A DNA stretch of 64,000 bases, taken from contig JAPFBL010000068.1 of the NCBI GenBank assembly GCA_026182355.1, positions 186,001-250,000 of the forward strand, in the 5' to 3' direction. The notes under the pieces were generated by a model. It did no database searches, was not told the DNA's origin, and worked only from the letters and a program-made list of their open reading frames with translations. Source of the stretch: Hermatobates lingyangjiaoensis. Taxonomy: Eukaryota > Arthropoda > Insecta > Hemiptera > Hermatobatidae. Shown here piece after piece: positions 45,770-58,300 of the stretch; position 1 is the stretch's first letter, and every line of letters begins with the position of its first letter. The position numbers and the translations under genes were made by a program.

Positions 45770-46350
45770 TCATTCTACTTAATTATCCTTAAGTCATAAT
45801 CCTTAAGATGAAAGAATCCCAAAATTATTAAAAAATCAAGAGATTTTGTTTTTTGTTTCTTTTGCTTACTTTATAATTTAAGGTATATCTACTTCGTTAA
45901 ATTTAATTTGTATTATCAACACTATGTTGTTTGAATATATGTATTACTAATGTATGGAAAAGTCATTTAGATGTACTTAAGAAAATCATTTAACTTATTT
46001 TGAATAATAAGGAATTAAAATAATAAAAAGTTTAAAATTACTTATAAATGTTAAATGGAATTTAGTTAGTAAACTTTTAATGGAGTTTGAATGATACAAT
46101 TAAAATAATAAGTAGATTATAACTTAAATTAAAGAGTAATAGAAGGAAAGGCAATGCCTCCCTTCACTTAATTACAAAGAAGGTTTTAAGACAAAAGGGA
46201 ATTTAAAGAGTTAGACTTGTGGGAATTATTTCTTCTTGCTCATGAAACTAGATGAAGCGGGGATCTATAATGCAATGGGGATGAATCCTGCTTTTGGCTC
46301 TTAGAAACACATATCAAGTAACGATTGGTAATGAGATTTATTGTCCTTTA
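45770..46350. other. AT-rich, nothing recognised
   Basis: No supported feature. Confidence 0.35.
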
Positions 46351-46359
46351 GTCATATAC

Positions 46360-46490
46360 ATATATACTGACTTCGGAGCAACTCAAATCTATCTTCCTGA
46401 TGACGAGGTAATCGAAATATAGAAGTGAGTTTTTGTGATTTCTTTTATGTGTGTTCTTTTTGTTATTCTTGTTTACATGTATATATATAT
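46360..46490 (+). mobile_element. C2 PLE tail
   Basis: CTGATGA-C-GA...TC-GAAATATAG (46397-46420) and GAAGTGAGTTTTTGTG, ending in a short TA run at 46481-46490. Confidence 0.6.
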
Positions 46491-46690
46491 ATTTAAAAGT
46501 TAGAAGCAGTCCTTCATTTAAACATATATTGTTAAATAACGCCCCATATTTGGCTTGTATCTGTTTCTTACACAATTTCTCCAGTTTCCTTCCTCATCTC
46601 TTCATTAAAATTATAAAGCTTATCACCAATATTCCTAGTCGACATGTTTCGAATGTACCACATTCATCATCAGGACAATAATGAGAATAA
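46491..46690 (-). mobile_element. PLE pseudo-LTR piece: motif plus ORF N-terminus
   Basis: On the minus strand CTGATGA-T-GAATGT/ACATTC-GAAA (46673-46647) precedes an open segment MCKKQIQAKYGALFNNICLN then EGLLLTF (46575-46495), stopping at the TA run. It lies directly downstream (minus strand) of the C-terminal remnant at 46816-47232. The order nuclease, tail, motif, next ORF start is the partial-tandem structure of PLEs. Confidence 0.7.
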
Positions 46691-46815
46691 TAGTAGGATT
46701 GTCAGTTTATATATATAGAGGTAGATTACTTTTGGAATGTTCAGAGGTCATTGCCTTGGATCACGGAGCATTATGGGGGATTAAGGTAGGGTTGTTGGAC
46801 TCACCTACTACCTGG

Positions 46816-47232
46816 CTAATATGGGTGGGTTGGTCTGTTGGAAAATAGTTTTAAAATTCGACAAGAATTATTAAGTTGGATATTTATGGCTCGCTGCTTT
46901 TCTTGAATTATTATTGCTTCTAAAAGTTGTAATTTAAAATAGTTCCTTTCTCCAGCGATAATCTTCGTGGAATTGACCATCATTTCTCTTGCAAGTTTTG
47001 CTTTATGGACTGCTGTTGCATGCCATTTTGGTGTGCCTGGTAGAGATGCAACGTAATTCTTCTGGGAAATGAAGTCGTAGTCATTCCTATATATGAGGAA
47101 TTTATGGACCTCGCAGCTCCCGATATTACATGAATACTCATATACAAGATTTGTTTCTTTTGATTCTTTTAGGCTAAGGCTATTTTTTATTATTAAACTG
47201 CCTATTGAAGGGCGTAGGTAGTAAGTTACCAT
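46816..47232 (-). pseudogene. PLE C-terminal fragment with degenerate GIY-YIG
   Basis: A 138-codon open stretch contains NLVYEYSCNIGSC (GIY-strand region in Cys-bearing PLEs), then degenerate YIG (FLIYRN). It then has PKWHATAVHK, QLLEAIIIQEK and AINIQLNNSC, the NxVYxFxC, H, LLEAxxI and xINxQ order of the GIY-YIG domain. The YIG strand is damaged; the Glu-bearing helix (LLEAIII) is intact. RT sequence is missing upstream. This is a different PLE lineage from the 40569 copy. Confidence 0.75.
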
Positions 47233-47319
47233 ATAACATATAAAAAGCCATGTTAAATATATTAAGCCTGAGAATAGTTAGACCCTGATAACTTACTGCC
47301 AAAGCCCTTCAGTTGTAAT

Positions 47320-47480
47320 TTACAGTAATCTTCGCTATAACAGGGTAGATTGGTTCTGCGTGAAAGGAAAACGCGTTTATGAGGGACATGGAATCGCTTA
47401 GTATAAAAATGCGTTACATTAAAATGTAAACGCGTTATAATACATAACACGTTTACATTATGTAGCGACAGTTGCCTGTC
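47320..47480. mobile_element. Possible MITE end
   Basis: TTTACAGTAATCTTCGCTAT resembles the CAGTAATC-type ends of Tc1/mariner/pogo MITEs next to TA. A short inverted AATGTAAACGCGTTATAA / CACGTTTACATT pair lies at 47421-47459. The second end was not found. Confidence 0.3.
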
Positions 47481-47579
47481 TTCGAAACGATTCACTTCCT
47501 TTTTTTTCTGCCTGATTACGACGCGGCAAAATATAGTTGAGCTTCTGTGATCTAATTTTAACAAATACAATTAGTTAAT

Positions 47580-48640
47580 TGATCCATCAAATCTCATATG
47601 TTGATTAACACAAATTAACAAAAAAATCATTACCCTATATACTCAGTTGATTATTTGTATAGTAAGGTAAAAATATAAAAAGAATGTGAAACGTAAGAGA
47701 CAATTTATTTCAAAATATTTTACCAGAAGTTGTAATTATAAATTTAATGAGGAAAGAAAGGAGTTCTATTAAAAAAATAAACAGAGAGATAAGATACGTC
47801 TTCATAAGACATGTGACGAAGGACGCTTTCAGTTAGGACTCTTTGGACAGTCTACAACAACATTTCTCAATCTACTCTCAGCAGCACGGGTGCTTCCTAG
47901 CGACAAGTCCTCAGGACTTATCAAGATCATATTCTAATATCTAAGAAATCTCTTATGATTTTCATAAATTTTATACAAATCAAAAATATATTGCATGAAT
48001 GTCTGATGATAGTTTTTAACAGTTGACATTTTAAACTAGACGTTATGTGCCTGAATTTATTCCTAGAGAAAGGAAATGTTCCTTCGGAATGTCTAAAGTG
48101 TTAATCATCTTTTTGACGCTTATCCAACAAGATCTACTATTCGTTTTTTTCCATAAACTTAACGGGCATATTTTCTTTTCATGAATTCCTTTTACACAAG
48201 ATTATCTAGCGATGCTCACTGTACTACGCTAGAAGACCACAGACAGTACCCGAAACCGAAGAGTCGAGGCTTTGAACCTTCTGCATACTTTAGCAATTGG
48301 CGAAGGGAACAGAACTCAGACAACAATTATAGACACTGATCTCAGTAGTTGTACTCAAATATCCGATCAAACAAAAAGACCGTTTTTGACCCTCAAGGTG
48401 ATCGATTTCTACTCTATCTTTCTATCTAATGATATTAATTTATTTACAGAATTCATTTTAAACGAAACTTTTTTTTAGTTATTTCACACTTAATTTCAGT
48501 ATTACAAAAATGTTAAAACTAATAAATATAAATTTCTGGCACATTAATTTTGAAAATTAGAAAGTATAATTTCAGGAAGAGAGGAAGAGTTACCTTAGCA
48601 GCAATTTTAAACATTTATTCTAAAGTTTCTGAAACTTTAC
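47580..48640. other. No gene recognised
   Basis: Short frames only, including 48272-48478, none of which match a known domain by eye. Confidence 0.35.
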
Positions 48641-48645
48641 AGCTG

Positions 48646-48748
48646 ATATGCCTTAAATATGTTTTTGATCATAAAATCAAACATGCGCTCCATGGTAATT
48701 ACTAATTCAAAAGTGCACTTTGAGATAAGAATTTTGTAGGAACAATGG
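48646..48748 (+). repeat. Direct repeat, copy 1
   Basis: TTTTTGATCATAAAATCAAA, CATGCGCTCCAT, TAATTACTAATTC and GTGCACTTTGAGATAAGAAT match 50040-50145 in the same orientation at roughly 90 percent by eye. Confidence 0.75.
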
Positions 48749-48754
48749 TTTACA

Positions 48755-49810
48755 TTGTTCAGTGAATATCCTTATAGAGGCGCCAAGGAGCGTCTGCAGC
48801 TACTCAGTAATTTATTTAGTGAAGGAATATTAGCTCCTGTATTTTCGACTCAAGCAAATAACTTCTATACATCTGATACAACATGGAATAATAAAGAAAC
48901 TGGAGAGTACTTTATTTTTAAAAAATTTTTATTGAAATCAACCTGAATAATTACGCAATGTAAGAGCCATTGGGAAAAATACTAATATAATTGACATCTA
49001 AATAAGCAATATATTAATAAGCATAGATGAAAATAATGAATAATAAGCCTGCTCTACAATATTATTAAATAACTAAATATCAATGCTAATTGAGCAATAT
49101 AAATATAACGAAGGGATATTTCCATTATGGTCTAAACCTTAATAAATAACTGATTTTCTCTTGAATACTGTATGAGACGTTCAATGTTTTTTGAGATAAC
49201 ACTAATGCTACATGACGTGGTATAGCTGCATTATATATATATAGGTCTGCATTTTCTTTAGACCCCTGCAACAATGGACATTCTTCTAGAATTGGATTGT
49301 TTCTTTGTTAAAATATATCTAGTAATGACCACGAGTAGTCTTCCTTCTCAATGAGGAAAAAAAGCTGTCTGACAAACTGGCTTCTGGATACACTCCTCGC
49401 GCCTCGTACCCTTAGACACATGCGAGCTTAACAAACATTCTCAACAATATTACTAACAGTAGTACTAAATCTCCTTTGGTGTGATACACTGTTGTTCCCT
49501 GACCTCCTACTTTTCGTTAACGCGCTCCAACCATCCCTTTTTTCGTCGTTGCTCCCGAATATCAAAGCACCACCCCCAGGAACACATCTGAATTATTTCA
49601 AACATTAAAGAGAATAGTAGAAGAAATCTTAAAAAAATTAGGAAACAAACTATTAAAAACTAAAGAAGTATTAGTGAAAAATTATCTGTTTTTCATAGAT
49701 TGTTCCTTAGTTTTTTAAAGATTTTTTTTTCTTCTATCCTCGTTAATGTTTGGAATAGTTTAAATGTGTTGAATATGTCGTTAGGTAGTACCGCTTACTT
49801 TGGGAAATGA
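48755..49810. other. No gene recognised
   Basis: Between the two direct repeats, with no exon or other repeat copy seen. Confidence 0.35.
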
Positions 49811-49817
49811 TACCCTA

Positions 49818-49935
49818 GAGCAGTGCTTCCCAAACAATGGGCCCTGACCTACCGCTGGGTCATTAAAGACTACATCAGAACGGCTAAGCTTCAATTAACC
49901 GCTGACTATCCAGATGGTTTAACACTCAGGCATTG
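49818..49935 (+). mobile_element. hAT-like terminal fragment
   Basis: CAGTGCTTCCCAAACAATGG with CGCTGGGTCATTAAAGAC is the style of hAT transposon ends (CAGTGCTTCCCAAAC...GGGTC). The opposite terminus and 8-bp duplication were not found. Confidence 0.5.
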
Positions 49936-50039
49936 AATGCTAGCCTGGTTATTTTATTAAGCACTTGTTATGGGGAATGAAGCCAAAGTTGATGATGGTA
50001 TAATCATTGATATATCTAAACAATTAATCTGAACAAAGT

Positions 50040-50145
50040 TTAATGCCGTAAATATGTTTTTGATCATAAATTCAAACATGCGCTCCATAATAATTACTAA
50101 TTCATAAGTGCACATTGAGATAAGAATTTTGTAGAAACAATGTTA
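50040..50145 (+). repeat. Direct repeat, copy 2
   Basis: Partner of 48646-48748, about 1.39 kb downstream. Confidence 0.75.
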
Positions 50146-50149
50146 CTAC

Positions 50150-51245
50150 AATGTTGGGATTAAGAGCAAATTTTGGAGTGAACTACAACTCTACAATTAA
50201 GTACACCATAAACTATCACATTTTGAGTTGCTGTAAATACCATTATAGCAAGAGACGGCCCATCCTTTTCATAGACATCACTGAAAATGAAATCTGAAAT
50301 AAATTTCTTTCATAAATGGTTTTACCCAGTAATATAAGTGAGATAAACAGGAGTCATAAACAGTAGGTTTGTGTTATGATCGCAATTATAAATAAGAAGC
50401 ATAACTCTATAATGTTTGGAAATCAGTGATATAGACTTACCTACTTGAACAAACCGTGTGAGAACTCTTGGAGCTGTGTTGCTGTTTACCACCCTGTATC
50501 CCACTCTTGTCATACCTTCTGCATCACAATTTTTTGACAATCTCCCACTAAAAACTACCATAATGTATTATATACCATATAATACCTATGGCATGTAGAA
50601 AAATTAATAATAATCATTATTTTACAACCTGTTATCAGTACTTTATAACTAGATTAAATCATAATAGTTTCCTGAAGAACAGTCATTCGTTTAACAAATA
50701 TTATCGAATCCTGAAATTGATGTAGGCCAAGAAGTGAGTGTAGTTTTAAATGATTTTCATTTCCGCTAAGGTGGAAGGAGCATAGGGAAGCAGTTTGGAG
50801 CAGCTTCTTAACTGATAAGGGGAATAGCAAAGCGATTGACTGCGGAGCACAACTCAGATCGTCCAAGATATCACCAAGTTTTCCCTCCCGGTTTCATTAA
50901 CTTTCCTACCTTCGACTTGATCCTCCAAAAGATTACCTTGATTATATCCTCATATGTAAGTGACGTTTCCATATTCAGTCTGCAGTGTCCAATTTAAGTA
51001 GGAAAATTAAGGATATCCCATCTTATTGGATTCCTTACAGAGTAATACGGATTGATATCTGATTTCAACAAACTTTAATAAGCCGTTACATAAATTATTA
51101 AATTATTTTAAAAAAAGTGTTCTATTCAGTGTAGAAAGTCGAGCAATGATAAAATTGCATATATGAGAAACGGATTCGAAACTGAAAAGAAAGGTGGCAC
51201 ACAAATAAATTCAAAAACACACTCATTAGGAAAGAAAAGTGGTAG
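50150..51245. other. No gene recognised
   Basis: Short minus-strand frames (50322-50561, 50654-50866) show no domain. Confidence 0.35.
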
Positions 51246-51247
51246 AA

Positions 51248-51498
51248 CAGTGGTGTTTCAGCTTTCGAACTTTCGAATCCGTTCCAGGTTGATGGTCGAG
51301 ATCTGAATTAATTTTTCCCATAAGAAATAAACATTTAGATATATGTAATATTGATTTATAAATTTATAAACAGCTTGACTTGAGCCGTTTGAAAACTGAA
51401 ATTCGGTCGAAAGTGAAGGCAAATTTTTTTTTATGGACATTTTGGTCGAAGGTCGAGTTGTTCGAGGGTTGAGGAGTTTGAAAGCTGAGGCACCACTA
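51248..51498. mobile_element. Tigger/pogo-type MITE
   Basis: The ends CAGTGGTGTTTCAGCTTTCG (51248) and, inverted, TAGTGGTGCCTCAGCTTTC (51498) form imperfect terminal inverted repeats. The interior has GAATCCGTTCCAGGTTGATG and GGTCGAAGGTCGAGTTGTTC. The CAGTGGTGCCTC...TCCGTTCCAGG style is typical of Tigger-related MITEs. At 251 bp it lacks a transposase. A TA duplication is not clear. Confidence 0.7.
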
Positions 51499-51499
51499 T

Positions 51500-51950
51500 T
51501 CATACTTTTAATAACTACTGAAAAGCACAGAAAGAAAGCCAAGACGTGCGATGCAGTTCAAACATCAATTCGATTTCACGCCATATTCAGGAGAAAAGAT
51601 GAAAAACATAAGGTCGAGCATGATAAAAGGGTTTTCAGACTATTTGATGTGATGCTCCGTTTGGTGAGAAAAATGATTATGAAACAGTTGAAAATAAACA
51701 AATAATAGCAAGTGTCATAAATAAAAAAAAATGAAATAAAGTGGGATGAAATAAAGAAATGTTAAAGAAGTGAGAATAGGAGGGGAGAAATGAGTGTCGG
51801 ACACAGCATCCTTGTTTTCCTTTAGAAAACAAATTAAGAAGTAATAAATGTTTATATGCTTACATATAAATAAAATAAAACGGACTATCAACAGCATACT
51901 AACTTCATAGTTAAACAGAAATAATCATATAGAAAAAATCTGACATAAAT
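51500..51950. other. AT-rich, nothing recognised
   Basis: No supported feature. Confidence 0.35.
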
Positions 51951-51954
51951 TGCT

Positions 51955-52015
51955 TTACTATTTCGACATCCATCTTCATCAGGGGAGAAGTGTTTGGTTA
52001 CGTGCCAAATCTGAG
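51955..52015 (-). mobile_element. PLE-like tail motif (minus)
   Basis: On the minus strand CTGATGA-A-GAT/GTC-GAAA (51982-51961) with following TAGTAAAGC. It is isolated, with no TA array. Confidence 0.45.
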
Positions 52016-52019
52016 TTTT

Positions 52020-53540
52020 AAATTTAAAAATCTCTTTATTTCAATTCCAAGAAAAAAAGTTTTTTAAACTTTTATTGGTTAAAGGTTTATTCAAGAAATT
52101 AAAAAGTCTTCAAAAAGTAATTACGTTTTATAAAAAAAGAAGGTCGTTTTATAATAAATGAAAAGTAAAAATTTAGTGAGAACATCTAAAAAGAATTACA
52201 AAGTAATCGTATATATACAATAAGTTTTTTATGAAAAAACAAGGCGTGTTTTAAAAGACCAGTTGTACCAACATTCACACCACATATAAGAAATAAGATT
52301 ATTTCCACTTCGTCAATTGTACATGTTGTTAATGAAGGAAATAATTTTGTTTTTACAGAAACAATGATTATACCTAAAGAAAAGGTGACCACAGAATGAA
52401 GAGTTGGAACCTAAACTCATTTTACCCTTATAATCCATCAGAAAACGTCACTAGTTCTTTTCAGGAATAAAAACATACTCTTCTAAGCTTCTGCCAGTTA
52501 GCCTAAACAAGACTATATTTACATTTTCAGTATAATTGGTCAAATGTACTAACATTAAACTAATTACATTAACTTATTTTATTGTTTTTTTTTATAGTTT
52601 TTGAGAAATGGTACATAATAGGAATTGTATATTACTGTATTTTACATAAAAAATTGTGTTGATTATCCCCCTATATTCTGGTCACTATAAACTTGATATT
52701 TTGTATTTACTGTTGTTATAATATTAGTATTGATTAACAAAATCTCCACTAGTGTTATATTATTATAGAACTCAATAATGCACTATAAGATGTTACTATT
52801 GGTTTCTACTGCATTGTAGTCCCTTAACGGATTTGTATATTTCAATTTAATTAAAGCCTCTAGTCTACATAATTAAAAAGAATTCAGTTCATTTTTTTTT
52901 CAAAATTAGAATAACGATTCATGATCAATAGGATAAATTTAGGCGTAAAGATGATTTTAATAAAAAGAAGTATAACGATTAACATCATTGAAAATAGTAA
53001 GCACTATGTTTTAAATTATATAATTAGTTGTTTTAATTTAATCGAAAAATACACTCATTCAAATAAATTAAAAAAACAGTATTTTTATTATTAATTTCTT
53101 TGTTCTTGTTTTTATATACTCTCATATTTGACAACAGATTTAGAATGTAATTAGCTAATTAAAGTCTACTGTACGCGTTAACGTGAGGGGTGACATCCCA
53201 GCTAATTATTGCTAATGATTCCTGTTAATGATTAAAATTATTTAATGAGTGGGTCTAATCTTCATTATGATGTAATCGCTATTTGAGAGCAGCGAGATCA
53301 TTGCATATTTATTGTAATTGTCCAAATGGCTATAGCTGTACTAAGATATATCATTAAAGAAAAACTGATCGTCAATGACTTCATGAGAAATTTACTACAA
53401 AATTTTTCGGTATATACCACTCCAGATATTTTCATTACTTCTAATACCACGGACATCAAGTTCATACTGGGGTAAATGGAAAAATCAAAGACTCTACACA
53501 CAAAAAAGAAGTGTGGAATAATAGAATACTTTATTCCATA
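52020..53540. other. AT-rich, nothing recognised
   Basis: No supported feature. Confidence 0.35.
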
Positions 53541-53547
53541 CATTCTG

Positions 53548-53640
53548 AATACTTCGTGTTCTGTTCAGATTCGAACGTTCAACTCTGGTCGGTCCTCTCC
53601 TTCCTTTGAAAGTTTACCTCGAGATGAACACGAAGTATTC
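53548..53640. repeat. 15-bp perfect inverted repeat
   Basis: GAATACTTCGTGTTC (53548-53562) and GAACACGAAGTATTC (53626-53640) enclose 63 bp that is less AT-rich than its surroundings. Confidence 0.7.
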
Positions 53641-53644
53641 AAAA

Positions 53645-54707
53645 TCGTCAAACAAAAAGGCTTTTTTTAGCAGTGACTTTGATTTATCCATTCATACCTC
53701 ATTATGAGTAAATACCACACAATTGCGGATTGCACAACTAATGAGACAGATCAAGTTATTAATTTTTTTCTTTTAATACTTGAAGCTTATTGCTGTTTCT
53801 GTTTTTTATACTTCAAACCTTCTACAAGCCCCATTTAGACGTAACTTTATAATTCATATCTGAGAAATAAATACTATTGTAGGAATCAAGTGGAATGTAT
53901 TATCTTCTTTCGTAAATTTCTAGGCCACTCACCTCTTTTAGAATTACTTCCCTTTCACAAATTTTTACTAATAAACTAAGTTTTTTTCTCGGGTTATCCT
54001 ATATTTATATTTCCATACTTATTTTTATTCAGCTGCCTATTCGATACCATATTCAAACAACTACTGCGTAAGTATAATTCTATTGCTGCATCTATTAATT
54101 ATTTCTCAGGTTTACTTGCTTAAGTTTTTATTTTTTATTGTCCCTCTGATTGTAGTTCATGTCTTGTATGTCTCCTCGTCATTTCTTAAAGTTAGTCACT
54201 GATATATTGGTTTAAATATGTCATCTATCAGGTTGTTAGTCCATTGTTTTATGTTTATATTCCAGTGTACCTATTATTGCCAGTTTCAGTCTTTTATATC
54301 GTCCTCTCCATACTATCAGGTTTTTTATTGAATTCCTGGTGAGTTGGTAATTCCATTGGTTGTATTACAAGCATGAATTTGTTCTTTCTATTGTTGTGCT
54401 AAAGCCCTATCAATATATCCAGTATACTCTTGTCCAAAGGCCTTACATTCCTCTTTGATTGAATTGATTGTTTTATTCTCTACTGAAATAATTAAGTTTT
54501 TTAGAGTTATATTGTTTTAATCTTAAATGAACACTTTTTTTTATTGCCATTAATTTACATATGAGTTAATTAATGTTGATTAATTATAACTTATATCTTT
54601 TACAATATACTTGAACGTCATCCATCTATTGTTACTATTTTAAAAGTTTTTTTTGTTATTGTTCTTAAATTTTAAATTCTATTAGTTTTTATAGTTATCT
54701 TATTTAC

Positions 54708-54745
<38 letters not shown>

Positions 54746-55095
54746 TTTATATATTTTATCTATTATTTTTAATTAACTCGTTGTTAATTTTGTTATTTTA
54801 AACATAAAACAATATACGAGACTATTTTAAGTGAACTAACTAACCACGTGGCTGATGACTTCTTTAACGACTAACTACCCCACTGAGTTAAAAAAGAACA
54901 AAGAGACAGACTCTTAACGAATTAAAGTAAACTCATCTGAAATATAATTAATGGATAAAGAAATGGAATTTAGTTATACAGAAATTGGTCGAACTTATTA
55001 TCGAATAGACCGTCAATTGAAAATCTATAGATAAGTATAAATATGTGGAAATCCTAAGAAAATACTGAGTTTAATGAAAAAAAAATCTGTGAAGA
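53645..55095. other. AT-rich with one TA array
   Basis: A TA array lies at 54714-54741. No other feature is supported. Confidence 0.4.
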
Positions 55096-55119
55096 TGGGA
55101 GTAATTCTGAAACTGGTCG

Positions 55120-55330
55120 CCAGGAAATGGCGAGGAAGAGGAGGAATCTGTTCCTCACTTTTTTTGTCAATGCCCTGGTATGGCTAAAAGAAGGAAATCA
55201 ACATTAAGAGTACTTCTTATCTACTGTATCAGAGATTTGATCAAGTTTATCATTCCCTCGAGATTGGTTCAAGTGGACCAGGAACCGATGAAAATAGTCG
55301 TTTTCTTGGAGTTAACACAAGGAAACAATA
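55120..55330 (+). pseudogene. LINE C-terminal scrap
   Basis: An open stretch reads GEEEEESVPHFFCQCPGMA, then KRRKSTLRVLLIY. The ESVxHFxCxCP form is the C-terminal zinc-binding-like motif found at the end of many jockey/CR1-type reverse transcriptase proteins. No other part of the element is present. Confidence 0.5.
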
Positions 55331-55334
55331 TTGT

Positions 55335-58300
55335 ACAACTTACTTTAACCTTACAATAGTATTTATTCGTTAGATTTGAATTATAAAGTCACATCTAAAT
55401 GAGGTTTGAAGAAGGTTATTCTTATAGAATCATCTTTACCAACATCCTCTACAGTGAAAACAGTTTAATATTTTATTTAAATATTATTGTGCTAAATTTG
55501 AATATATGTAATATAATTAATAGCCTTTTTCTAAATACTCATTAAACATTAGGGCATTCTATAGCTGTTGTGCAATCAATTACTTTTGTTCTATTTACTT
55601 TTGCTTAGATTCTGTGTGGATATTCTCCACAAAATCAAACTTTAATAAAAAAAAAACAAAAACAAAACAACAATATATTTAATACCATCAGTATGAACTT
55701 TTAGGTTTTTATCTGTTTCTACACTTTCATTTGAAGCGGATAAACCTGATGAAAAACATTTAGTGTTCGAAGTGCACAGTTTTATTAATGAAGCCCTATT
55801 TATATAGATTATTACTAGTTATTTTCCGATTATTACTAAGTATTAAAACTTTCCAGTATTCGTGAATTACAGATTATTTAGTAAAATATAACCTTTATAG
55901 AGATGCATTCTTAATAAGAGTTGTTATTTGTTCAATAGGGTTTTACAGTTCTTTATTTTTATTCCCAATAAAAGTTAGTTGTTGATCTTTATGAGATCAG
56001 ATAATGGTTTAAACAAATTAGTATTCTTTGAGAGATTTAACACTGCATTCTGTCCCACTATTCTGTTTTTTTATTTCATTGCTAATTTGTCTTTGAATGC
56101 AATTTCAGGATATTTAAGTGTTTCCTGCTTTCTAAAATATTTATCGCTTCAGACAACAGACAGTCCTTTGTGAATGTTAGAGTTGATTTAAAATAGTGCC
56201 ATATCGGGCAAGTTTGAGCCGTACAGTTAATAATGGTGTAGTAAATAGTATTATTGCTCGACACATGTAGGGAGAGAGAGTTTTTATTTATAGCCTGACA
56301 GTTAGTCTCCAACTTATTCGGTGAGGTACTTCCCAGAAACCGAAAGAGTACGGGAAAACAAATATACAAAATCAAGTTTTCGAGCAATCTTTCTTCAGTA
56401 GAAATGAGTGTGGGAGACCAAGCATGCCGGAAATGCAAGGACAGGAAACCCAGGAAACAAAATATGAAATGAACAATACATTCTTTAAACTATGATAGTT
56501 TAAATAATTCTTATTATATGGGGTGGACTAGGGAATAGTGACAGGTTTCACATTCGTGATACAGGACTGTAATAAGTGCACGCGTCCTTCTAATAAGGAG
56601 TTTGAAATGCTTATAAGCTCCTGTACGACACTGGCGAGTAATCAGGGCAAAAGGCCTGGATATTAACAATACATTGCCCTGCGCAGGGCTAAATAATGAG
56701 ATGATACCAGCCTCCTTAGAGCCCTTGTCTGTCTAATAACGCACGCCTCATGTCCTTATCGCTAGCTTGCCCAATTTCCCTCTAACATGCAGTATGATGC
56801 TCTCTATTACTCATAAGATAGCCTCATAACCAAAACATTACCTTCTTCTTTATCTTTTGTCACTCTAATAATAAAGATTTGGATCTTTTTTTTAAAATAG
56901 TAAAATAATTTTGTTATAAAAATCTGACACAATATAATAGTGCAGCTCAGTGATTCTATATGCTAGTTTAATGCCAACGGATCGTAGGGCATTAATCAAT
57001 ATAGTATGACCCATTTAAAGATAAGAAATCAAGGTGAGACAAATTTTGAAACATTAAAGAATGGGTTGTTTTGATGTGAATAATCAAAGTGAGACGCAAA
57101 TTGACACCTAAAATTTTAGAATATAAAACGGAATATTACCCATTTTGAAATAATATATTGATGTAAGCCCGATTTATAAATTTATATTAAATCAAAGGTC
57201 AGGTCATTTTAAAACAATAAATCTAAGTAAAATCCATTTTGAAACAAAAAAATGTAAGTGTTTCTAAATTATAAAAATAATCAATGTGTTTCCCATATTG
57301 AAACTTAAAATCAAATGGAGACTTAATGTAAGGAGATTTAATCATTTTGTAACGTTCAAAGAAGTTGATATTTATTTTTAAAAAAATGAAGGATACGAGT
57401 TATATTATTGTTAGCGACAATTAAAGAAGAGTGTATCATCTTGGCTGGTAAATGTTCTTCCCCTCACCCTTTATCAACTTCTACGTTCATTTTACAGAGT
57501 GACAGCATCAGCTTTCAGATTATTTTATATTTTTATCTCCATGACATCTTTCTTATTTGATAACCTGTCCAATTATTTATTGCATGATATAATATTATTT
57601 CTTCTTCTTATTACCATTTATGAAATATATATAATTCATTTTTAATTTTTCACTGTGTCTGTCATTTTTGTCATTCTCTTGTCTTTCTGTTCATCTTTTC
57701 TCTTACGTTTGTATGGCCGTTAAAAATAAATAAGTTCATATTACTTTAATAATAAATTACATAGAATTCCAAATTTATCGTTGAATAAGAAATTGATTTT
57801 TGATTCATTTATATTGCACTATTTGCTTTTATATGGTTTCCGATGTTTCATTTTTCCATATTTCTAAATTTCAGTTGATATTTAATGACTAGAGTCTTCA
57901 TCAAAACTTAATTTATATCGCCACTCATTTTAGATGAAAGGTTGGTAACATATTGTTTCGTGCTACTATTTATTTGATAATGAAAGCTAATTTCTTTCAT
58001 CATCCGACAGAACTGGTCATTTATCATGACGTCCAACACATGAGAATTCAATAAAGTATTTTTTTTTTCTTCATTTAGGTTACTTCCGAATCATAGCGCT
58101 TACTATTGACCTGCTTCCTGTAGGTTTTCATTATAGAACACATCAACATTCCATTTATTTCATGTATCAATATATATAATTAGTAATATTTTTCTGACAA
58201 AAAATGTCTTTTAAAAAAAGTAATTCTTAAATCTAACCTCAAATCTATTTTTTTCTTATTTCTATAATAGCATATTTGATGTGTGATTATTCAACTATTA

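Noticed and set aside
56082..56438. 118-codon minus-strand frame, briefly considered as a PLE C-terminus
   Set aside because: No GIY-YIG residues or other PLE landmarks could be aligned with confidence.
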